A stretch of DNA of 12,568 nt from an uncultured Bacilli bacterium. GTDB lineage: Bacteria > Bacillota_I > Bacilli_A > RF39 > UBA660. The translations under genes were made by a program, and so were the position numbers. Numbering within the stretch: position 1 is the first letter of the stretch; every line of letters starts with the position of its first letter. The stretch spans positions 1-12,568 of the forward strand of contig CANRQD010000029.1 of NCBI GenBank assembly GCA_947632685.1, read 5' to 3'. The notes below the pieces were generated by a model. It searched no databases. It saw nothing but the letters and a program-made list of their open reading frames with translations, and was not told the origin of the DNA. Positions 1-7,470 of the stretch are shown piece after piece.

Positions 1-2795
1 GATGCTGCTGTATAATTTGTTCCTTGCGCTTCATTTACTGTTATATCTACATTTGTATTATATGGTATACCATTTCCTCCTGTCATTTTAAGAGTAGCAC
101 CATTATTAATAATACTTGCTATTATCGCACTATTTCCAGAACTAGCACTTAATGTTCCATCACCTGTTTTTGATATTGCTGTTGTTAATTCACTACTTTT
201 TCCATAATCCATATCACCAGTTGCAACCCCTAAAGTAACTTTTCCTGACGCCCTATTTATTTTAAGTGTAGCACAATTAGAAGTTGCTGTTGTATAATTA
301 CCATTTGCTGCTATTGTAGCTGTTGCAGAATAATTACCATCACTATGATTTGTTGGTGCAGAAATAGTTCCACCTTGACAGCTAGTTCCATTATAGTATT
401 TATATGTAATTTGTCCATTAGGATGTTCATTGTTAACTCCTGTTACCGTTGCTTGAGCTTGTAAAGCAGCACCATTATATGTTGTTTCCTTATTCGCTAC
501 ATTAACTTTAGGAGTTGCTTGATTGACTTTTAATGTTCCATTAACCTTATTAATTGAATAGTTATTTGTAACCTCTTTACTACCATGTGTTATTTTTACA
601 TTACTAATTTCACTATTTGAACTTCCAGCACCGGTTTGAGAGCCTTTAACTGTAACTGATGCTGTTTCTGAAGGTGCTAATCCCCTATTTGAATTATTAT
701 TTTCACAAGTTCCTCCATTTGCTACTAAAGCACTACCATCGTAAGTTTTACTGCTTCCATTTGCTGTACATGTAATTGGTCTTTGAGTAACAGCTAATGT
801 TCCAGTTTTTTCAGTAATTGAATAACTGTTGGTTGCCTCATTAATATGTCCAGTATCATTACTATGCTGAATAGTAACTTTAGTAATTGAATTAGTCTGA
901 TTTCCTACATCAGTTATTGTTCCCGATGCTGTTACTGTTGCTTTATCTTCTGGAACCAGGTCGGAACAATTACCACTATTCTTTGTTAATTGCGTTCCAT
1001 CATAAACTTTACTACCACCATCTGCTGTACATGTTATTGTCTTTTTATTAACTGTTAATTTTCCATTTTGGCTTGTTACTTTATAATTATTACTTACATC
1101 ATTGTTAGTTCCATTATGTTTAACTATAACACTATTTACTGTATTATCTATTGTACCAGCATATGTTATTGAGCCATTTGTTGTTACTGTTGCTGTTTCA
1201 TTTTGTGCTACATTTGTACATGTACCAGTATTTGATGTTAAAGCTTTTCCATCATATGTTTTGTTTGTACTATTTGCTGTACATGTTATTGGTCTTTGAC
1301 TAACTGTTAATGTCCCAGGTTTTGTCGTAATAGAATAATTTGATGATACATTTTGATTACCAGAATCATTTATTACAACTGATGTAATAGTATTGCTTGC
1401 TGTTGTCGCATTTGTTACTGTTCCCGAATTTGTAAATACTGAATTATGACCAGTAACTAAATTATCACACTTTCCTCCAGTTGACGTTAATGCTGTTCCA
1501 TCGTATGTTTTACTACCATCATTTGACGTACATGTTGTTGCTCGCGTATTAATATTATGATTTTTACAAACATTAATAGATTTATAATTATCAGTTGTAC
1601 CTGGATTATAAGTCGCTTTTACTGAATATGTTCCTGCATTTATTGGAACACTGTTTAGAGCATTTTGACAATTAGTTCCGGTATAATAAGTATAACTAAC
1701 ATTACCTGATGGTTGAGAACCTCCATTTACTCCACTTACTGTTGCATTTGCTGATATAGTACTTCCTGTATATGTTGTATTTGTATCTGCTAAGTTAATA
1801 GTAGGATCAGCTTGATTTACGGTTAATGTTCCTTCTTTTTCTGTAATATCATAATTTTTTGTAACATCATTGCCACCCGTATGTATTATTTTTACAGTAT
1901 TAACCGAATTTTTTGAATTTCCTGCATTTGTTTGTTCTCCAGTTGATGTTACTGTCGCAGTCTCATTTGGTGCTAAACCTCTATCTTTTGAATTACCTTC
2001 ACAAGTTCCCCCATTCGCTTTTAATACCGTTCCATTATAAGTTTTACTACTACTTTCAGCTGTACAAATAATTGGTCTTTGACTAACTGTCAAATTTCCT
2101 TGTTGCTTAGTAATATTATAACTTGCTGTTGCTTCTTTAGTATGTTCATTATCATTTCCATGTTTAATAACAACGTCATTAATTTCATCAGATATATTGC
2201 CTACATTAGTTATTGTTCCAGTTGCCTTTACAGTTGCTGTATCCCCTTCTACTAATCCATTACAACTTCCTGTCGCTGTCAATGCTGTTCCATCATACAC
2301 TTTACTTGTAGTAATAGCTGTACAAGTTATTGATTTAGTTGTTACTTTCAATGTTCCTTCTTTATTTGTTATTTCATAATTTTTTGTAACATTTTCTCCC
2401 TCATGTTTTACTACTACATCACTTATTGTATTACTTGTACTCCCTGCATATGTCTGTGAGCCTTTTGTTGTAACTGTTGTTACTTCTCCTGATACTATTC
2501 CTGTATTTTGATTTTGAGATTCACATGTACCAGTATTTGATGTTAATGCATTACCATTATATTCTCTAGTTTGTGAATCAGCTGTACATGTTACAGATCT
2601 TTTTGTAAGCGTTATTTTTGCGCTTGTCGTTGTTGTATTATTATGATTACTGTCTCCAACTACTTTTGCATATACAGTTAAATCTCCTACATTTGTTTCT
2701 GATGTTGTTATATCATTCATTGATGTTTTCCAGTTTGAATTATCATTACTATATTGAACTGTTCCTCCTGAATAGACCAATTTAATTTTTTGTGC
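1..2795 (-). CDS. Repetitive surface/adhesin-like protein of YDG/MBG-type modules, partial at both ends, no start codon
   Basis: One minus-strand frame stays open from 2795, just after an in-frame TAA at 2796-2798, to the window edge. Recurring Cys codons at 2586, 2322, 2064, 1530, 1281, 1029 and 768 are all in the same frame. The translation is tandem modules of about 85 residues built on a TCTA...KTYDGTAL...GTC pattern, Thr/Ser/Asn/Gly-rich, typical of extracellular YDG/MBG/Ig-like repeat proteins. This suggests a surface stalk or adhesin; the ligand is unknown. The first residues (KLVYSGGTVQYS) begin in the middle of a module. No signal peptide is present. The first in-frame ATG (2718-2720) has no ribosome site, so the real N-terminus is missing. 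The C-terminus and any sorting signal lie beyond position 1. It could be a pseudogene fragment or a silent cassette next to the integrase. The frame is certain; function and status are inferred. Confidence 0.85.
516..2594 (-). repeat. Tandem Cys-paired ~86-residue protein modules with a higher-order duplication
   Basis: Seven modules of the same type read on the minus strand: M1 2594-2331, M2 2330-2073, M3 2072-1809, M4 1538-1290, M5 1289-1038, M6 1037-777, M7 776-516. Each has Cys at residue 3 (xTCT) and a second Cys about 19-23 residues on, after a Y-D/N-G motif. A different, longer module (TTYTG/TTYNG start, Y-Y-x-G-T-x-C) follows M3 (1808-1539) and M7 (515-249). M1-M2-M3-variant resembles M5-M6-M7-variant (shared RGLAPxETA in M3/M7, HxNDxxHxxEA in M2/M6), implying duplication of a unit of about 1.3 kb. 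Sequence 248-1 is a third, Gly/Ser-rich domain type. Confidence 0.8.
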
Positions 2796-2838
2796 TTATT
2801 AATAAATTCAATTTCTTTTAAATTAATTTTTTAAGCAC
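2792..2838. repeat. Inverted heptamer GTGCTTA/TAAGCAC at the integrase-proximal end
   Basis: GTGCTTA at 2792-2798 faces TAAGCAC at 2832-2838, separated by 33 bases that are almost purely A/T. The left arm sits exactly where the truncated surface frame begins (its upstream TAA is 2796-2798). The right arm overlaps the first arm-like repeat. This is a candidate recombination or integrase-binding site downstream of the integrase stop. Confidence 0.45.
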
Positions 2839-2855
2839 TAAAATAGGTACCCATA
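2832..2855 (+). repeat. Left arm-type direct repeat pair, 12-bp period
   Basis: TAAGCACTAA (2832-2841) is followed exactly 12 bp later by TAGGTACCC (2844-2852). The second copy shares TAGGTAC with the perfect pair at the other end of the cassette, and the first shares the ACTAA tail. Same orientation and same 12-bp step as the right pair. Confidence 0.45.
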
Positions 2856-3971
2856 TTAATTTAATCCATTTATTATATTAACTATTTCAGTCATTTGATT
2901 TTGAAATAAATGAGCATATGTATTTAAAGTTTCATCTATTTTTGTATGTCCTAAATATTTTGCAACTAGCATAACACTAGCATTACTATTAATTAATAAT
3001 GATGCACAACTATGTCTAAAATCATGTAACCTAATTTTCTTAACCTTAGCCAATTTACATATTCTATCCTTTTGATAACTTAATCTGCCTTTCGTAATAG
3101 GATTATTATTACCAAAAACATACCAATTATCATTAAAATCATATTCTTTTTTAGAAATACCATATAATTTTTCCAAATCAGATAATAATACTTTAGGTAT
3201 TGGTATATCTCTAACACTACCTTTAGTTTTGGGTGTAGTTACTACATAAGATTTATTTGTCTCACCATGTGAAGGTATCACATTTTTTCTAACACTTAAA
3301 CATTGATTTTTAAAATCAATATTATTCCATGTTAATCCACGTAATTCACCACATCTAAGTCCACAATAATATAAAGTTTCAAATAATGATTTTAATAAAA
3401 TATTATCAACAACAGATATAAATTGTTTAAATTCTTCATAAGTAAAAAATTGCATTTCTTTTGGTAATTCATTTGGATTATTAAAATTAGTCATTTTATT
3501 ATATGTTGCAGTAAAATTGAAATTATACCATTTTATAGCATAATTTAAAAGAGTTTTAAAAAATTTAAATATATTATTCTTGTAAGTTGTAGAAAAACTA
3601 TAAGAATTTATTTCTTTTTTCCATTTTTCAAAATGTTCAATATTAAAATCCTTTAATTTAATATTATCTAAACTTTTTAAATAAACTTTTCTATCTTTAT
3701 AAGTGGTTAAAGTTGAAACTTTAACTTTATCTTCTTTGTAATGATAGAAATTATTATATAAATCACTAAAAGTCATATTATAATTTTTATCAGAATATTC
3801 AATAGTTAATGCTAAAAAATCTCTTTCTGCTTTTAAAGCCTCCGTTTTTGTAAAAAATTTCTTAGATTTATACTTTTTTCTTGTTCCATCCAAATTCTTT
3901 ATATAATCATAAAATACCCATTTTCGACCATCCTTTGTCCATTCTTTTTTATCTAATAATTTAACTGCCAT
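2856..3971 (-). CDS. int: Tyrosine recombinase/phage-type integrase
   Basis: Site-specific recombinase of the tyrosine (lambda/Tn916 Int) family, 371 residues, a normal full length. Residues 1-55 are a basic arm-binding-type N-terminal region (WVFYDY, then K/R-rich KKYKSKKFF). Residues about 65-165 are a SAM-like core-binding domain, and 170-371 the catalytic domain. The catalytic set is visible: R206 in YCGLRCGEL, K250 in TPKTKGSVRDIP, H316 and R319 in LHDFRH, H342 in LGH and nucleophile Y352 in NTYAHLF. It appears active. The ATG is preceded by a G6 ribosome-binding tract a few bases upstream. It is transcribed divergently from the XRE gene across an operator-rich gap. The gene ends 60 bp from the broken edge of the surface-protein frame, the usual position of an integrase next to its attachment site. 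Confidence 0.95.
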   Translation of the reverse strand: MAVKLLDKKEWTKDGRKWVFYDYIKNLDGTRKKYKSKKFFTKTEALKAERDFLALTIEYSDKNYNMTFSDLYNNFYHYKEDKVKVSTLTTYKDRKVYLKSLDNIKLKDFNIEHFEKWKKEINSYSFSTTYKNNIFKFFKTLLNYAIKWYNFNFTATYNKMTNFNNPNELPKEMQFFTYEEFKQFISVVDNILLKSLFETLYYCGLRCGELRGLTWNNIDFKNQCLSVRKNVIPSHGETNKSYVVTTPKTKGSVRDIPIPKVLLSDLEKLYGISKKEYDFNDNWYVFGNNNPITKGRLSYQKDRICKLAKVKKIRLHDFRHSCASLLINSNASVMLVAKYLGHTKIDETLNTYAHLFQNQMTEIVNIINGLN

Positions 3972-4032
3972 AAGTCCCCCCTTTCATTTAATTTAATTAT
4001 TGAATTATGGTAAATATTAATTAAATAAAAAA

Positions 4033-4049
4033 TGTGAGTATAACTCACA
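4033..4049. promoter_or_regulatory. Operator-like palindrome TGTGAGTATAACTCACA
   Basis: Perfect 7-bp arms (TGTGAGT/ACTCACA) around a 3-bp centre, in the int/xre gap. A further half-site ACTCACA lies at 4101-4107, upstream of the xre -10. Short dyads of this form next to an XRE regulator are typical binding sites for that regulator. Assignment to this XRE protein is inferred. Confidence 0.6.
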
Positions 4050-4081
4050 ATCTCATAGTAGCACTAAATATCAATTAAAGT

Positions 4082-4116
4082 CAATTATTTTGTAACTAAA
4101 ACTCACAAAATAATTG
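4082..4116. repeat. Perfect 12-bp inverted repeat upstream of xre
   Basis: CAATTATTTTGT (4082-4093) and its exact complement ACAAAATAATTG (4105-4116) flank an 11-base centre that carries the ACTCACA half-site. The right arm ends 3 bases before the TATAAT at 4120-4125, so the repeat covers the -35 zone of the xre promoter. It could be an operator for a dimer or tetramer, or an integrase/excision-factor site. Confidence 0.6.
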
Positions 4117-4173
4117 TAGTATAATCATACATATGATAAAATGTTTTCATAATAACTTTAAAGAGGTGATTTT

Positions 4174-4692
4174 ATGAATAATAAAACCTTAGCTAATATA
4201 GTAAAAAATTCTAGAGAAAAACTTGGTATTTCTCAAAGAGAGTTATCAAGAAGAACAGGTATTGATAACAATACTATTTCAAATATAGAAAAAGGTCAAA
4301 GAAAAAAACCAAATATATTATCTTTAAGAAAATTAAGTTTTGCATTAAAATTGAATTTAGAAGAATTGATGAAATTATCTAATTATAGTATGCAAGATAT
4401 AGAAGTATCACTAAATAATAATACAATTTTAAATAAAAATTTAGATTCAGATAAACTTAAAGATATTATAAATAGTAATCAAAATGAATTATATGCAAGA
4501 AAAATGTTAAAAGAAATAATAATTAATACTGATTATAGTAAAATCGAAACTTTAAATAAATTATCTTCTAAAGAAAAAAATAAAGTAATAAAAAGTTTCA
4601 AAAAAATAATCCAGGAAAACAATAATGATATTAAAAATTTAAAAGCTTCAATAAAAAAAGCAAATGAAATTTTAATAAAAAAAATTAACTAA
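4174..4692 (+). CDS. XRE-family helix-turn-helix transcriptional regulator
   Basis: Likely repressor of the cassette, 172 residues. Residues 5-66 form an HTH_3/XRE domain: LANIVKNSREKLGISQRELS, RRTGIDNNTISNIEKGQR and LRKLSFALKLNLEELMKLS cover the five-helix fold, with the recognition helix around DNNTISNIEKG. Residues 85-172 are Lys/Asn/Ile-rich and predicted helical, probably for dimerisation; no peptidase or other effector domain is seen. The start is fixed by AGAGGTGAT a few bases upstream of ATG. It is divergent from the integrase, and the palindromes in the shared gap are probable targets. The gene is very A-rich on its coding strand. An immunity-repressor or recombinase-control role is inferred from context. 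Confidence 0.9.
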   Translation: MNNKTLANIVKNSREKLGISQRELSRRTGIDNNTISNIEKGQRKKPNILSLRKLSFALKLNLEELMKLSNYSMQDIEVSLNNNTILNKNLDSDKLKDIINSNQNELYARKMLKEIIINTDYSKIETLNKLSSKEKNKVIKSFKKIIQENNNDIKNLKASIKKANEILIKKIN

Positions 4693-4828
4693 TAAATTTT
4701 TTTAATCATATTTCTATCAATGAATTAAAATAATTAATAGTTAATTTTTATAAAAAACATATTTATTTTCTAGGTACTAATTTAGGTACTAACTTATAAA
4801 TTATACTTAATATTATAATAAATTTTAA
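4693..4828. other. Intergenic right end of the cassette
   Basis: AT-rich gap between two converging genes, XRE and the ATPase. AATTAA (4732-4737) and TTAATT (4741-4746) form a weak AT-only hairpin followed by a short T run, perhaps a poor terminator for xre. The arm-like repeats at 4771-4792 are here. No remnant of the surface protein's missing N-terminal half is recognisable. Confidence 0.5.
4771..4792 (+). repeat. Right arm-type direct repeat pair, 12-bp period
   Basis: TAGGTACTAA occurs at 4771-4780 and again at 4783-4792, identical over 10 bases with a 12-bp step. The TAGGTAC core recurs at 2844-2850 on the other side of the integrase, in the same orientation. This resembles the direct-repeat arm sites of Tn916/lambda-type integrases. 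Confidence 0.55.
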
Positions 4829-7450
4829 TTAAACTATATTTCTTTTTTTTCTTTTAAATATTTTATATATTTCTACTACTATAATTATTATAAATGATAG
4901 TAATAATAATTTAATACATTCTATTATAGATATAGGTGTAGTTTTTAAAAAAACTGATAATATTGGTATTTCCATAACGGCAAATTGTAAAAGAATAGAA
5001 CTAATAATAACAATTGGAATTAATATATTTCCTTTAAATCCTATTTTGAAAATTGAATTAATTTCGCTTCTACAATTTAATACATGAATATTTTGTATAA
5101 ATACCATTAAAGTCATAACATATCCTCTAGCAATAGATGTAGATACTCCACTATCTATTAAACTTTTAAAATATAAAAATACAAGTATTCCTATAGTTAG
5201 ACCAGATACTAAAACCTCAGTAAATAATTCTCTATTAAATAGTGTATCTGTAGTTTTAATTGGTTTTTTATCCATTACATCATTTTCAGTTTTCTCAAAT
5301 GACAAAGCAAAATCTTGTAGTCCATCTGTTACAATATTAAGCCATAAAAGTTGTATTGCTACTAATGGTGTTGGTAAATCAAAAAATATTGATAAAAGAA
5401 AAAATAATACTTCTGCTAATCCACATGATAATAGCATAAATGACACTTTCCTAATGTTACTATAAGCACCTCTTCCTTCTTTTACACCTTCTACAATTGA
5501 TGTAAAACTATCATCTAAAATAAGCATATCAGCAACTTCTTTAGCAACATCAGTACCACTACCCATAGCTATACCTATATTAGCACTTTTTAAAGCTGGA
5601 GAATCATTAACTCCATCACCTGTTACAGCAACAAATTCACCACTTCTTTTTAGTGATTCAACTATCTCTAATTTATCTATAGGTGATACTCTTGTAAATA
5701 CTTTTTTAGATTTAACAAATATATCAAATTCTTTTTTACCTTTTTTCAAATATTCATTTAATTCAATTGTATCTGTAACTTCATTTCTTTTTGTTACAAG
5801 ACCTAAATCTTTAGCTATCTTAAAAGCTGTTAGAGGATGATCTCCGGTAATCATAATTGTAGTAATACCTGCTCTAGTACATTCTTTTATAGATTTATTA
5901 ACATCTTTTCTAACCGGATCAATAAAGGCAACTAATCCCCTAAATTCTAAAGTAGGAATATCCTTTTCAGCATAATTTTCTTTTTCAATAAATTTATCTA
6001 TTTTTTTATTAGCAAGTGCTATAACTCTATAACCATCTGCTGCTAATCGATCATTCTGTTTTAAAATACTACTTGTATCAACATTAGAGCAAAATTCTAA
6101 TACTTTTTCAACAGCACCTTTTATTGTACAATAATTATTATTATCTTCCTTATAAAAAGTTGCAGAATATCTATTTTCAGATTCATATGGTATATTACCT
6201 ATTATTTTATAATTATCACTAATACCACATTTTTTACCTAATACTTTAAAAGCAATATCAATTGAATCTCCTATAAAACTTTTCTTTCCAAAATCAACTA
6301 TAGATTCATTATTAATATATCCTAACTTAGCGATTAACTTGGCATCTTCTATTTTTGCATTATTTAGTGGTTTTATTTTGCCATTTAAATTATAACCAAT
6401 TCCTTCAATATCATATTCACAGTTATTAGGCATTACTATTTTTTTAGCAGTTTGTTCATTTACAGTAAGAGTACCAGTTTTATCACTAGCTATATAAGTA
6501 CAACTACCTAGTGATTCTACCGAATTTAATTTTTTTACAATAACCTTTTTTTTCATCATATTATTAGATGTAATAGTAAGAGCCATAGTAAGCGCTAAAG
6601 GAAGTCCTTCTGGCATTGCTGATACAGAAAGGGCAATAACTGATAAAAATATTTGATTACCATCTACTCCTTTTACAAATAATACTATAGAAATAATTAT
6701 TGCAATAATTATTATTAAAATACTAATTTGTTTAGAAAATTTATTCATTCTAATTGAAAGTGGAGATTTTTCTTCCTTTATATTTGCAACCTTATCTGCT
6801 ATTTTACCAATTTCAGTTGAAATACCTGTACTACATACAATTGCAATACCTCTTCCAGTTGTAACTGTAGTACCAGCAAATAACATATTAGACATTAGTG
6901 ATAATGAGGTATTTTCTTTTACTATCACACCTGGCAATTTAGATACATTTATACTTTCCCCTGTTAAAATAGATTCATTAACAGTAAGATTATGGGCTTC
7001 AATTATTCTCATATCAGCACTAAGTTTATCACCAGATTCTAATATAATAATATCACCTGGTACTAATAGTTCTGAATCTATTTCTATTTCTTTACCATTT
7101 CTAATAACTTTACTTGTATCTTTTATTATATTTGATAAACTATCAGCATTTTTTTCTGCTTTCCACTCCTGAAATGTACCCAAAAATAAATCAACTAAAA
7201 TAATAAATATAATAGCTATTGCATCTGTAATCTCTCCCACAATAAAAGAAAAAATAACTGTAACAACCAAAAGCAATACAATAGGATCAAGTAATTCTTT
7301 ACAAAATATTTTAAAAAAACTATCAGCTTTTTTTCTAGGTAAGATATTTTTACCATACTTTTCTAATCTCTTAGTAGCTTCATCTGAAGTTAAACCTGTT
7401 TCTCTAGAATTTAATTTTTTGTATACTTCTTCTAACTTTATGGTATGCAT
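4829..7450 (-). CDS. P2-type (calcium-like) cation-transporting P-type ATPase
   Basis: ATP-driven cation pump of the plasma membrane, 873 residues, near the usual P2A length. Visible in order: N-terminal cation-ATPase domain (1-70), M1-M2 (about 56-92), actuator TGES (163-166), M3-M4 (about 242-292) with PEGLP (280-284), phosphorylation site D323 in SDKTGTLT, nucleotide domain, TGDH (535-538), hinge GDGVNDSPAL (611-620), then M5-M10. M6 keeps N705, T708 and D709 (NIVTDG), and M5 keeps E680. The usual M5 Asn one turn earlier (SERCA N768) is Gly here (SCGLAE), so the number of ions bound may be reduced. Ca2+ is the likeliest substrate, though not proven. The ATG follows AGGAGA. The stop of the upstream coiled-coil gene is only 20 bp away, which suggests co-transcription. 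Confidence 0.93.
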   Translation of the reverse strand: MHTIKLEEVYKKLNSRETGLTSDEATKRLEKYGKNILPRKKADSFFKIFCKELLDPIVLLLVVTVIFSFIVGEITDAIAIIFIILVDLFLGTFQEWKAEKNADSLSNIIKDTSKVIRNGKEIEIDSELLVPGDIIILESGDKLSADMRIIEAHNLTVNESILTGESINVSKLPGVIVKENTSLSLMSNMLFAGTTVTTGRGIAIVCSTGISTEIGKIADKVANIKEEKSPLSIRMNKFSKQISILIIIIAIIISIVLFVKGVDGNQIFLSVIALSVSAMPEGLPLALTMALTITSNNMMKKKVIVKKLNSVESLGSCTYIASDKTGTLTVNEQTAKKIVMPNNCEYDIEGIGYNLNGKIKPLNNAKIEDAKLIAKLGYINNESIVDFGKKSFIGDSIDIAFKVLGKKCGISDNYKIIGNIPYESENRYSATFYKEDNNNYCTIKGAVEKVLEFCSNVDTSSILKQNDRLAADGYRVIALANKKIDKFIEKENYAEKDIPTLEFRGLVAFIDPVRKDVNKSIKECTRAGITTIMITGDHPLTAFKIAKDLGLVTKRNEVTDTIELNEYLKKGKKEFDIFVKSKKVFTRVSPIDKLEIVESLKRSGEFVAVTGDGVNDSPALKSANIGIAMGSGTDVAKEVADMLILDDSFTSIVEGVKEGRGAYSNIRKVSFMLLSCGLAEVLFFLLSIFFDLPTPLVAIQLLWLNIVTDGLQDFALSFEKTENDVMDKKPIKTTDTLFNRELFTEVLVSGLTIGILVFLYFKSLIDSGVSTSIARGYVMTLMVFIQNIHVLNCRSEINSIFKIGFKGNILIPIVIISSILLQFAVMEIPILSVFLKTTPISIIECIKLLLLSFIIIIVVEIYKIFKRKKRNIV

Positions 7451-7470
7451 ATAATTTCTCCTATTCTATA

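Larger units (their letters stand above)
3972..4173. promoter_or_regulatory. Divergent int/xre control region
   Basis: This 202-bp gap separates the integrase (leftward) from the XRE gene (rightward). Rightward: a TATAAT -10 at 4120-4125 with no good -35, then AGAGGTGAT just before the ATG at 4174. Leftward: a CATAAT-like -10 (complement of 4004-4009) is possible but weak. The two inverted repeats listed separately lie between the two starts. This layout suggests that the XRE protein controls both genes. Confidence 0.6.
2786..4800. mobile_element. Small integrase-regulator cassette (about 2 kb) with arm-site-like repeats at both ends
   Basis: A tyrosine integrase reads toward the left end, where the surface-protein reading frame stops abruptly. 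A divergent XRE regulator reads toward the right end. Outside both genes lie paired direct repeats with 12-bp spacing (2832-2852 and 4771-4792), as expected for arm-type integrase sites. No other cargo is present. The exact ends are not determined: the left limit is where module homology ends (about 2786-2798), and the right limit is somewhere in 4793-4828. No clear target-site duplication was found by eye. It may be a remnant of a larger element, a minimal integrative cassette, or a resident recombinase serving the adjacent surface gene. Confidence 0.5.

Noticed and set aside
1102..1299. Plus-strand hydrophobic frame of 65 codons
   Set aside because: Shadow on the complement of the YDG-module protein; its Val/Phe-rich content is the complement of Thr/Asn/Gly-rich codons, and it has no ribosome site.
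2197..2379. Plus-strand frame of 60 codons
   Set aside because: Same kind of shadow opposite a repeat module.
1..2795. CRISPR-like or noncoding repeat interpretation of the periodic region
   Set aside because: The period of about 250-265 bp is a multiple of three, the frame stays open throughout, and conservation follows codons.
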